Below, piece by piece: positions 8,815 through 16,188 of a stretch of 64,000 nt of DNA. The DNA is taken from contig NZ_VTFU01000006.1 of NCBI RefSeq assembly GCF_009192735.1, positions 124,001 through 188,000 on the forward strand, given 5' to 3'. Source of the stretch: Arthrobacter gandavensis. Its GTDB lineage: Bacteria; Actinomycetota; Actinomycetes; Actinomycetales; Micrococcaceae. Under the pieces are notes generated by a model, which ran no database searches, was not told where the DNA came from, and saw only the letters and a list, made by a program, of their open reading frames with translations. Every line of letters starts with the position of its first letter. Within the stretch, counting starts at the first letter, position 1. A program made the translations under genes and the position numbers.

Positions 8815-8972
8815 AGTCCATTCTTAGGGGAATGTTCTGTAGGACACAATGGCGCGGTTCGCGGTTAAGCTCTGGCTGAGGCGCGGCCAAGTACCGGAGG
8901 CGCCGGCAGCCGGCGTCGTGCGCGTGCTGCCGGCAGTCCCGAAAATCCGGCGCGCCGCGCGTGTCCCGGGCG

Positions 8973-9001
8973 TTGAACCGGCCGCGGTATGGCCCCATAC
9001 T
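8973..9001 (+). promoter_or_regulatory. Candidate promoter of the MHS transporter gene
   Basis: TTGAAC (8973-8978), a 17-nt spacer and CATACT (8996-9001) form a plausible sigma70-type promoter about 78 nt before the transporter start. The 264-nt divergent spacer also holds an 8-bp inverted repeat (8903-8910 with 8926-8933) of unknown role. Confidence 0.45.
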
Positions 9002-9078
9002 CTAAGCATCATCAGCTGCCACGGCAGTTTTTGGTGCTTACGTTTTATGTCAACGAGGACATCAATCAGGAGCATCCC

Positions 9079-10569
9079 ATGAGCACAGGAATTCCCCGGC
9101 AGGACGGACCGCCAGCGCGCCGCGGCAGGCAGGCGGCGCCGGAAGGACTGAAGAAAGTCGTGGCGGCCTCCATGGCCGGCACCGTCGTTGAATGGTATGA
9201 GTTTTTCCTTTATGCGGCTGCTTCAACGCTGGTTTTCGCCAAACTGTTCTTCCCCAATGCGAATACCGAACTGGACGGCATCATCGCCGCCTTCGTGACC
9301 TACGCCGTCGGCTTTGTGGCGCGGCCCATCGGGGGAATCGTTTTTGGACACTTCGGTGACAAACTAGGCCGGAAAAAGCTGCTCCAGCTCAGCATCATCC
9401 TGGTGGGTGTCTCAACGTTCCTGATGGGGTGCCTGCCGGGATTCAACCAGCTGGGGTACTGGGCTCCGGCGCTGCTGGTGCTGCTGCGTTTCATCCAGGG
9501 CTTCGCCGTTGGCGGTGAATGGGGCGGCGCCGTGCTGCTCGTGGCCGAGCACAGCCCCAACAAGTCGCGCGGCTTCTGGTCCAGCTGGCCGCAGTCAGCG
9601 GTCCCGATGGGCAACCTGCTCGCCACCGGAGTGCTGTTCATCCTCTCGTCCACCCTGTCCGAAGCCGCCTTCCTGGGCTGGGGCTGGCGGGTGGCTTTCT
9701 GGCTATCGGCCGTGATCGTGCTGGTGGGCTACTACATCAGGACCAAGGTCAGCGACGCGCCAATCTTCCTGGAAGCCCAGAAGGAAGTGGAGCAGGAAGC
9801 CAAGGGCTACGGGGTCATCGAGGTTTTCAAGCGGTACCCCCGCGGCGTCTTCACCGCCATGGGACTGCGGTTCGCCGAGAATATCCTGTATTACCTCGTC
9901 GTGACGTTCTCCATTACCTACCTCCGTCTCGTCGTGGACGTGGACACGTCACGGATCCTGCTGCTGCTGCTCATCGCCCACTTCATCCACTTCCTGGCGG
10001 TGCCGATGGTGGGCCGCATGTCCGATCTGCTCGGACGGCGTCCAGTGTACCTTGCCGGAGCAGTCCTGGGGGCCACCTGGGGGTTCTTCGCCTTCCCCAT
10101 GATGGACACTGCCAATGACCTGGTGATTCTGGCCGCCGTCACCATCGGGCTGCTGTTCCACGCCCTGATGTACGCCGGGCAGCCGGCCATCATGGCGGAA
10201 ATGTTCCCCACCCGGATGCGTTACTCCGGGGTTTCCCTCGGGTATCAGGTGACGTCCATCGTGGCCGGTTCCCTGGCGCCGATCATCGCGAGTTCACTCC
10301 TGGAACGGTACGACTCCTCCACCCCGGTGGCGATCTACCTGCTCATTGCATGCGCCATCACGGCGTTCTCCGTGCTCGTGCTGCGTGAAACCAACGGCAT
10401 TTCCCTGCAGGACGTGGACGCCGCGGATGCTCAGGGAACGGCGGATCTGCTGGCCGCGTCCAAGAGTGCCGAGGCTGCCAAGAGTGCCGGCACGGGCGCC
10501 GACGCGGGCGGCACGGGCGCCGGAACCCCCACCCGGACCCGTGCCGACATCAGGAGAGAACGAAAGTAG
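9079..10569 (+). CDS. MFS transporter, metabolite:H+ symporter (MHS) family
   Basis: A 496-residue transporter of the MHS branch (ShiA/ProP/KgtP relatives), which takes up organic acids or osmolytes with protons. Signatures include ASMAGTVVEWYEFFLYAAAS in helix 1, GGIVFGHFGDKLGRKKLL between helices 2 and 3, and GFAVGGEWGGAVLLVAEH. The ATG at 9079 is chosen because AGGAG lies six bases upstream; the frame extends further back without a ribosome site. The tail after about residue 455 is Ala/Gly/Lys-rich. It precedes the 3-hydroxyisobutyrate dehydrogenase gene by 92 nt, so a branched-chain or C3-C4 acid substrate is possible but unproven. Confidence 0.9.
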   Translation: MSTGIPRQDGPPARRGRQAAPEGLKKVVAASMAGTVVEWYEFFLYAAASTLVFAKLFFPNANTELDGIIAAFVTYAVGFVARPIGGIVFGHFGDKLGRKKLLQLSIILVGVSTFLMGCLPGFNQLGYWAPALLVLLRFIQGFAVGGEWGGAVLLVAEHSPNKSRGFWSSWPQSAVPMGNLLATGVLFILSSTLSEAAFLGWGWRVAFWLSAVIVLVGYYIRTKVSDAPIFLEAQKEVEQEAKGYGVIEVFKRYPRGVFTAMGLRFAENILYYLVVTFSITYLRLVVDVDTSRILLLLLIAHFIHFLAVPMVGRMSDLLGRRPVYLAGAVLGATWGFFAFPMMDTANDLVILAAVTIGLLFHALMYAGQPAIMAEMFPTRMRYSGVSLGYQVTSIVAGSLAPIIASSLLERYDSSTPVAIYLLIACAITAFSVLVLRETNGISLQDVDAADAQGTADLLAASKSAEAAKSAGTGADAGGTGAGTPTRTRADIRRERK

Positions 10570-10661
10570 CGGGCACCGCTGAAAGCACTTCGGCGCAGTG
10601 CCATTCTGATTTTTTCGCACCCTGCACCACGCAGGTGCCGGACAAGCAAAGGAGCTCGATC

Positions 10662-11570
10662 ATGGCTGCAGTGGGATGGATTGGCTTGGGAAACATGGGC
10701 GGCTACATGTCGGCCAACTTGGTGAAGGCCGGGCATACGGTCCGCGGCTACGACGTGAATCCGGCGGCCGTAACCGCCGCCCAGGATCGCGGGGTGGAGC
10801 GGGCGGACAGTATCTCCGACGCCGTGTCCGGTGCCGACGTCGTCTTCACCATGCTTCCCAAGGGCGAGCATGCGCGGGCCGTGTATCTGGGGGATGGCGG
10901 GATACTGGCATCCGCTGACACCCGGACCCTGCTGGTGGACTCGTCCACCATCGACGTTGAATCGGCCCAGGAACTGCACAACGCTGCCGCTGACGCCGGT
11001 TACCGATTCGTCGATGCTCCCGTCTCCGGCGGAATCAGCGGCGCCGAGGCAGGCACCCTGACGTTCATGGTTGGCGGCGAAGCGGATGCCGTCCGTGATG
11101 CCGCCGCTTTCATCGAGCCGATGGCCGGCAACGTCATCCCCACGGGTGGGGCAACCACGGGGCAGGCCGCCAAAATCTGCAACAACCTGATGCTGTTCAT
11201 CAATCTCGCCGGCGCTGCCGAGGGAGCGGTCCTCGCCGACCGCCTCGGGCTGGACAAGCAGGTGTTCTGGAACATTGCATCGGTGTCCTCCGGGGACAGC
11301 TGGGCGCTGCGCACCTGGTATCCCATTCCCGGCGTCGTGGCATCCGCGGCTTCCAACAATGACTTTGCTCCCACGTTTACCGCCGAACTGGCCAACAAGG
11401 ACATCAACCTGGCCATTGCAGCTGCCCGGGACACCGGAACCCCGCTGGAAATCGGCGAACACGTCCAGCAGCTGTTCCAGCGCCTGGTGGATGCCGGACT
11501 GTCCTCCAGGGACTGCTCCATGATCGTCCAGCTGGTGGATGGAACCCTGGCGGCGGAAACCCGCACCTGA
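10662..11570 (+). CDS. mmsB: 3-hydroxyisobutyrate dehydrogenase
   Basis: A 302-residue beta-hydroxyacid dehydrogenase. The N-terminal NAD-binding GLGNMGGYMSANL (residues 6-18), the substrate motif DAPVSGGISGAEAGTLTFMV and the catalytic Lys in GQAAKICNNLML are all present, in the form typical of the valine-pathway enzyme. The closely related tartronate semialdehyde reductase is the main alternative. The ATG at 10662 is preceded by AAAGGAG at 10648-10654; an in-frame GTG at 10635 lacks a ribosome site. The gene follows the MHS transporter and is convergent with recQ across a repeat-filled spacer. Confidence 0.88.
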   Translation: MAAVGWIGLGNMGGYMSANLVKAGHTVRGYDVNPAAVTAAQDRGVERADSISDAVSGADVVFTMLPKGEHARAVYLGDGGILASADTRTLLVDSSTIDVESAQELHNAAADAGYRFVDAPVSGGISGAEAGTLTFMVGGEADAVRDAAAFIEPMAGNVIPTGGATTGQAAKICNNLMLFINLAGAAEGAVLADRLGLDKQVFWNIASVSSGDSWALRTWYPIPGVVASAASNNDFAPTFTAELANKDINLAIAAARDTGTPLEIGEHVQQLFQRLVDAGLSSRDCSMIVQLVDGTLAAETRT

Positions 11571-11603
11571 TTCTTGGCACCTGGTGAGGGGAGTTGTTCC
11601 TGG

Positions 11604-11694
11604 CCAGGGGAGTTAGTCCTGGTGAGGGAAGCCGTTTCGGCCAGGGGAGTTAGTCCTGGTGAGGGAAGCCGTTTCAGCCAGGGGAGTTAGTTCC
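11604..11694. repeat. 37-nt tandem repeat, about 2.5 copies
   Basis: Copies at 11604-11640 and 11641-11677 differ at one position; a third partial copy (11678-11694) runs into the recQ stop codon. A diverged half-unit lies just upstream (11583-11603). The array fills the spacer between the convergent mmsB and recQ genes. Confidence 0.9.
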
Positions 11695-13372
11695 CTGACT
11701 CCTCCGGGACGGCACCGGCCGGCCTGAGCAGGTCCTTTTCCAGGACCAGGTCCACCGAGAGCGTCTTGTAGCCCTCGCTTTCGAACAGCACGGTGACGGT
11801 GCCGTCGTCGTAACTCATCACCATGCCCGGGCCCCACTCGCTGTGCGCCACCGGCGACTGCAGCGGGAAGGGCCGCACCCCCGGCTCCTGCTCCGGCTCT
11901 GGCATCACGGGGACGGTTTCGCCCTGCGCCGCCGCCTTCTCGCAGTTGTCACAGTTACCGCAGGGGCCGCCGAGCTGCTCGCCGAAATAGCCCAGCAGGA
12001 ATTCCCGCCGGCAGCCGGTGGTCTCGGCATACTGGCGGGCCATGTCCACCCGGGACTGATCGATGTGCTCCCGCCGCTGGGCAAAGGCAACAGCGGCATC
12101 AACGGCTTCCTCCGGGCTCATGGTCCCTGCCCGGTACACGCCGGAGTCCTCCATGACGGCGCCCGATTCCCGGAGCAGGTTCAGCAACCCGCCCAGCTTC
12201 CGGGAGCTGATGCCCAGCCCGGTGCGCAGCTCGGCGGCAGTAACACCGCCGTCCCGCGTCCGCAGGACGGCGAACAGCTGCGCCAGTCCATCGGCATCCG
12301 GGGCCTTGCTGGCAAAAAACCGGCGCAGCCCCAAGTCCTCCGGCCGGTAATGCAGGACCGCATGGGCCGGCTCGCCGTCGCGTCCGCCGCGGCCAATCTC
12401 CTGGTAGTAGCTGTCGATGGAATCGGGAATGGCGGCGTGCACCACAAACCGGACGTTTGGCTTATCGATCCCCATGCCGAAGGCGCTGGTGGCGGCAACC
12501 ACGTCCACCTCGTCGTCGAGGAATTTCCGGTGCACCTCCTGGCGGTCCTTGGCTCGCCGGGAGGAATGATAGGACTCGGCGCGCATGCCCTGTTCCACCA
12601 GCCCGGAGGCATAATCCTCCGTTTCGCGCCGGGTGGCCACGTACAGCAGCCCCGGACCGGGCAGCTCCGGCACCGACTCCAGGACCGCCCGCCGCTTGTC
12701 CTCAGCGGAGACATGCGTCTGCACGGCAAGGTGCAGATTTGGGCGGTCGAATCCGTGGGCGAGGACCAGCGGATTCCGCAGGTTCAGCGAGGTGAGGATT
12801 TCGCTGCGGACCGGAGGCGCGGCCGTGGCGGTGAGGGCCAGCACCGGGCGCCCCAGAGCCTGGACCAGGGTGCCGAGCTGCAGGTAATCGGGCCTGAAAT
12901 CATGGCCCCAGGACGAGACGCAGTGCGCCTCGTCGATCACGAGGAGGGAAACGTCCAGGGCCAGGAGCCGGTCCATGACCTCCTCCCGCGCCAGCTGCTC
13001 GGGGGCGAGGAACAGGAACTTGGCCCGCACCTTTTCATCAGGGTTTTGCGCTGCAGCCCACGCGTCATTGATGGAGCCTTGGGCCTGCGTGGAGTTCAGC
13101 ACGTAGGCACGCTCCAAGCCCGCGGCCTCGTTGATGGCGTCCGCCTGATCGCGCTGCAGGGCGATGAGCGGAGAAACGACGACGGCGACGCCCGGAAGCG
13201 TCAGCGCAGGCACCTGGTAGATGCCCGACTTTCCATATCCGGTGGGCATCACGCAGAGGGCGTCCCGGCCGCTGGTAACGGCTTCCATCGCTTCCAGCTG
13301 TCCGTCCCGGAATGTGTCCCAGCCGAACATATCGGCGGCGGTCTTCAACAGGTCTTGGCGGGTGATGCTCAT
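11687..13372 (-). CDS. recQ: ATP-dependent DNA helicase RecQ
   Basis: A 561-residue RecQ helicase that unwinds DNA 3' to 5' for recombination and repair. Walker A is MPTGYGKSG (Lys48), the DEAH box VIDEAHCVSSWGHDFRPDY begins at 145, and motif VI QEIGRGGRDGEP is present. The RecQ zinc site CRREFLL...GPCGNCDNC lies near 455-480. There is no HRDC domain; the C-terminus instead ends in a small Tudor-like segment (WGPGMVMSYDDGTVTVLF). This is the short RecQ form common in actinobacteria. The ATG at 13372 follows AAGGGG. The stop codon sits inside the 37-nt repeat. Confidence 0.95.
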   Translation of the reverse strand: MSITRQDLLKTAADMFGWDTFRDGQLEAMEAVTSGRDALCVMPTGYGKSGIYQVPALTLPGVAVVVSPLIALQRDQADAINEAAGLERAYVLNSTQAQGSINDAWAAAQNPDEKVRAKFLFLAPEQLAREEVMDRLLALDVSLLVIDEAHCVSSWGHDFRPDYLQLGTLVQALGRPVLALTATAAPPVRSEILTSLNLRNPLVLAHGFDRPNLHLAVQTHVSAEDKRRAVLESVPELPGPGLLYVATRRETEDYASGLVEQGMRAESYHSSRRAKDRQEVHRKFLDDEVDVVAATSAFGMGIDKPNVRFVVHAAIPDSIDSYYQEIGRGGRDGEPAHAVLHYRPEDLGLRRFFASKAPDADGLAQLFAVLRTRDGGVTAAELRTGLGISSRKLGGLLNLLRESGAVMEDSGVYRAGTMSPEEAVDAAVAFAQRREHIDQSRVDMARQYAETTGCRREFLLGYFGEQLGGPCGNCDNCEKAAAQGETVPVMPEPEQEPGVRPFPLQSPVAHSEWGPGMVMSYDDGTVTVLFESEGYKTLSVDLVLEKDLLRPAGAVPEESGN

Positions 13373-13421
13373 GGAACCCCTTGTCGTGCGGCGGCCCTCA
13401 CCTCGGCCGCAAGTAATAAGC

Positions 13422-14204
13422 CTACTTAGGATACTCCAGGGAGGGGACAGGCCCGCGTGGCCGGGTCGAGACGTACCACTGCCGGTACAGCAGGACCACC
13501 ACGGCCAGTTCCACGCCGCCGCCGCCGTAATAGAGGATCATCGCACCGGTTTCCCCCGCATCCTGCGGCACCCCGGGCGGCGGCTGTGCATAGAGGGTTT
13601 TGGCGAGGATATTGTGACCGGCGGTCACACCGATCAGGACGGCGGCCCGGAAACCGAAACCAGCGCGGTGCGGCATGGGATCCCGGCCCACCAGCACCGC
13701 GGTGTACAGGTATCCGGCCACCACCAGATGAAAGGTCACCAGCCAGTGGACGGGCTGGGAGTTCTGCATGGCGGTAAACACTCCGGTGCGGAACATCACC
13801 ACCATCCCGCCGATGTTCAGTGCCGCAGCCGTGAGGGGAAACGTGAGAACCCGCAGCGGCCGGCTGCGCAGCACTCCGGCCAGCCGACGTGCCGGCACCA
13901 CATCGAGCGTCCGCAGCGCCAGCGATACCGGACGGGAGAGCACCAGCAGGAGCGGCCCCAGCATTCCGGCCAGCACATGGGCGATGGCCGTGACGGCGAA
14001 ATCCCGGTGGCTGAGGGTGGCCAGCGGGTTCAGCACGGTCGCGAGGGCCGCGCCGACTCCAGCCGTGAAAAGAAATGCCCGGCGCAGAGGCCAGCCGCGG
14101 GACCGGGACGACAGGGCCCCGGCCCAATAAGCCGCAACAGCCACAGCGGCCGGGATCAGGAACACCAGCTCGGCGCCGAAGCCTCCCTCTCCGTGGCCGT
14201 GCAC
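13422..14204 (-). CDS. Cytochrome c oxidase assembly protein, CtaG family
   Basis: A 260-residue integral membrane protein of the caa3-type CtaG family, with about seven hydrophobic segments and the conserved family blocks SHRDFAVTAIAHVLAGMLGP, PVHWLVTFHLVVAGYLY and GHNILAKTLYA. Family members assist copper delivery and assembly of cytochrome oxidase. The GTG start abuts the TAA of the upstream DUF2243 gene without a gap, so the two are coupled. The gene ends 49 nt from the recQ start. Confidence 0.88.
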   Translation of the reverse strand: MHGHGEGGFGAELVFLIPAAVAVAAYWAGALSSRSRGWPLRRAFLFTAGVGAALATVLNPLATLSHRDFAVTAIAHVLAGMLGPLLLVLSRPVSLALRTLDVVPARRLAGVLRSRPLRVLTFPLTAAALNIGGMVVMFRTGVFTAMQNSQPVHWLVTFHLVVAGYLYTAVLVGRDPMPHRAGFGFRAAVLIGVTAGHNILAKTLYAQPPPGVPQDAGETGAMILYYGGGGVELAVVVLLYRQWYVSTRPRGPVPSLEYPK

Positions 14205-14681
14205 TTAGGCTCCGGCGGGCGCTGCCGCGTCGCGCCGGGTCCGGTGCAGCAGAACCGCCCCGGCGAGGATCATCAGGACGGCGGTGGCATTCCACAGCAG
14301 GTCATAGGGCAGCAGCGGCACGTTGTAGCGGATCTGGTGCAGGCCCATCAGTTTGTGCTGGACCGTTCCGTCATAGAGCTGAAAGGCACCGGCGCCGAGC
14401 AGGACGGATCCCACCCAGCGGGCCGGCAGCAGGATGGCCCGCCGGCGCAGATCAGCAAAGAGGAAGAGGCCCGCCACTACGGCAAACCAGCCGAAGGCAT
14501 GAAACAGGCCGTCGGAAAAGAGTCCGACGGCGGTGGTGGACTTGTCGTAGAAGTGGTGCCACTGCAGCAGCTGGTGAAAAACGACTTCGTCGACGAAGGC
14601 CGCGATCCCGATTCCCACCAATACTCCGGAGAGAAGATTGCGGCGCCGGGGACGGACAGGGGATCTGCTGGACGTGCTCAT
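14205..14681 (-). CDS. DUF2243 domain membrane protein
   Basis: A 158-residue protein with four hydrophobic helices and the DUF2243 hallmarks GIGIAAFVDEVVFHQLLQWHH, FHAFGWF, and DGTVQHKLMGLHQIRY. The many conserved His residues facing the helices suggest metal or haem handling, but the function is unknown. The ATG at 14681 is chosen at the start of the basic N-terminus; the longer frame above it is antisense to other sequence. It is the first gene of a pair with ctaG, an arrangement seen in other actinobacteria. Confidence 0.85.
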   Translation of the reverse strand: MSTSSRSPVRPRRRNLLSGVLVGIGIAAFVDEVVFHQLLQWHHFYDKSTTAVGLFSDGLFHAFGWFAVVAGLFLFADLRRRAILLPARWVGSVLLGAGAFQLYDGTVQHKLMGLHQIRYNVPLLPYDLLWNATAVLMILAGAVLLHRTRRDAAAPAGA

Positions 14682-14810
14682 CCAGAGAAGATAGCACTGT
14701 CGCCGCGGGGAGTGCACGGGGCGGGCGGCGGCCGCGAGGGCCTGGAACATGCAGGTGAGGGCACTCATCCGCGGCTGGCGTGGAAACGCGCGGTGTACCA
14801 CCATGGGGCC

Positions 14811-15107
14811 ATGTGGATAGGCACTGTTGAATTCGACCTGCTCTTGGGAGACGTGCACTCGCTAAAGGTAAAGCGGTCCGTCATCCGTCCGATCATTGCC
14901 GAAATTCGGCGCAAATATGAGGTGTCCGTGGCGGAAACCGGTGAGCCGGAACTGCACCGGCGGGCGGAAATAGGCGTGGGGCTGGTGTCAGCGTCCGGCG
15001 GGCATATCGGGGAGGTGCTGGACGCCGTCGAACGACTGGTGGCAGCCCGCCCCGAAACGGAGCTGCTCAGTGCCCGGCGCCGGGTGTTTTCAACTGATGA
15101 CCTCTGA
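14811..15107 (+). CDS. DUF503 (YlxP-like) protein
   Basis: A 98-residue DUF503 protein. The sequence begins MWIGTVEFDLLLGDVHSLK and contains KRSVIRPIIAEIRRKYEVSV, the family's two conserved blocks. Bacillus YlxP sits near ribosome-maturation genes, but no such genes are adjacent here. The ATG at 14811 is the only start consistent with the family N-terminus. It is divergent from the DUF2243 gene. Confidence 0.85.
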   Translation: MWIGTVEFDLLLGDVHSLKVKRSVIRPIIAEIRRKYEVSVAETGEPELHRRAEIGVGLVSASGGHIGEVLDAVERLVAARPETELLSARRRVFSTDDL

Positions 15108-15109
15108 TT

Positions 15110-15306
15110 CCGAAGGCGGCGTCCGGTGCCGCATCCGAAACCGGCGGCGTCGCCTGGCCAGGCCGTGACCGGTGGGGCCGCAGCAGGAGCAGCGCTGTTC
15201 CAACGCCCCACAGGTTCAGGGAGTCAAACGCGATGCGTTCGGTGAGGCCAAGGCCCAGGCCGAACGCGGAATGAAAGTAACCGAAGCCCCTTGCTGTTTC
15301 TCTCGA
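15110..15306 (-). pseudogene. Possible remnant of a small membrane protein gene
   Basis: The minus strand reads GYFHSAFGLGLGLTERIAFD and then a hydrophobic LWGVGTALLLL run ending in a basic Pro-rich tail, with GC-rich third positions typical of real genes here. The frame has an in-frame TAA at its upstream end, no start codon before the hydrophobic part, and runs into the antisense of DUF503. A decayed fragment is the likeliest reading; chance is possible. The 288-nt gap between DUF503 and DUF2975 otherwise holds only the promoter region of the DUF2975 pair, including a TATCGATA palindrome near 15306-15313. Confidence 0.3.
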
Positions 15307-15395
15307 TTATCGATAGGTTTTTCCTGTTGCTCATTCGGTGGCGTGGATTGGCCCGGTCGGCGGGTACCGGAAAGTATCGGGAAATGGAGAGCGTC

Positions 15396-15893
15396 ATGGG
15401 AAAACTGACCATCCTCGCGCTGCGCATCGTGCTGGCGGTGGTGCTGGCCGGAACACTGTTTGTGCAGGCCGTCATGGTGCCGCTGCTCGCCAGTGACCTG
15501 AGCGAAGCGGGTCCGGCTGCCGAGGCCGTGCGTCTTCCGGTGAGCGTGATCGTTGTCCTGGGGCTCATTGCCGTGCAGGTCGTTCTGGTGTGTGTCTGGT
15601 GCCTGCTCACCATGGCGCGCCGGGGAACCGTCTTTTCGACGGCGGCGTTCCGCTACGTCGATGTTGTCATCGTGGCCGTTTCCGCCGCTGCACTGCTGTT
15701 GTTTGGACTCGGCGCAGTCCTGGCCCCGGGCGAAGGCGTTGCTCCCGGCGTCGTACTGCTGATTGGCGGGGCAGGGGTGGCGGTTGCCGGTGTTGCCCTG
15801 ATTGTCCTGGTGCTGAGGGCCCTGCTCGCCCAGGCTGTGGCGATCGACGCTGAAGCGTCCCACCTGCGCACCGAGCTGAACGAGGTGATTTGA
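15396..15893 (+). CDS. DUF2975 membrane protein
   Basis: A 165-residue protein with four hydrophobic helices (about residues 6-30, 45-72, 88-110 and 114-140) and the typical DUF2975 loop TMARRGTVFSTAAFRYVD between helices 2 and 3. The ATG at 15396 has GGAGA six bases upstream; the frame extends further back without support. Its stop overlaps the start of the XRE regulator (TGATG), a pairing widespread in Gram-positive bacteria. The function is unknown. Confidence 0.88.
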   Translation: MGKLTILALRIVLAVVLAGTLFVQAVMVPLLASDLSEAGPAAEAVRLPVSVIVVLGLIAVQVVLVCVWCLLTMARRGTVFSTAAFRYVDVVIVAVSAAALLLFGLGAVLAPGEGVAPGVVLLIGGAGVAVAGVALIVLVLRALLAQAVAIDAEASHLRTELNEVI

Positions 15894-16174
15894 TGCCCAT
15901 CGTCGTGGACATTGACGTCATGGTTGCCAAGCGCAAAATGCCGGTGGGTGTGCTGGCCGAAAGGATCGGCATCACCCCGGCCAACCTGGCGGTCCTGAAG
16001 AACGGCCGTGCCAAAGCCGTCCGGTTCACCACGCTGGCTGCGCTTTGTGAGGTGCTGGAGTGCCAGCCCGGCGACTTGCTGCGCTGGGAACCAGGCGATG
16101 GGGACGCTGACGACGACGGCGGGCTGAGCAGCGCCGAAGGTGTGGGCACAGTTGACCGCACCCACAGGAGATAG
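15893..16174 (+). CDS. XRE-family helix-turn-helix regulator (YozG-like)
   Basis: A 93-residue protein whose first 65 residues are a compact Cro/C1 helix-turn-helix: VGVLAERIGITPANLAVLKNG is the HTH and ALCEVLECQPGDLLRW is the conserved end of the fold. A Gly/Asp-rich tail follows. The ATG at 15893 overlaps the DUF2975 stop. It likely controls itself and the membrane protein; such pairs have been proposed to sense membrane state, which is not shown here. Confidence 0.88.
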   Translation: MPIVVDIDVMVAKRKMPVGVLAERIGITPANLAVLKNGRAKAVRFTTLAALCEVLECQPGDLLRWEPGDGDADDDGGLSSAEGVGTVDRTHRR

Positions 16175-16188
16175 GGAACAATGGCCGG

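Noticed and set aside
11843-13429. 528-codon plus-strand frame opposite recQ
   Set aside because: RecQ motifs are complete on the minus strand; the opposite frame is an artefact of composition.
13221-14810. Long N-terminal extension of the DUF503 reading frame
   Set aside because: The extension is antisense to ctaG and DUF2243 and is Gln/Gly/Arg-rich; the family N-terminus begins at ATG 14811.
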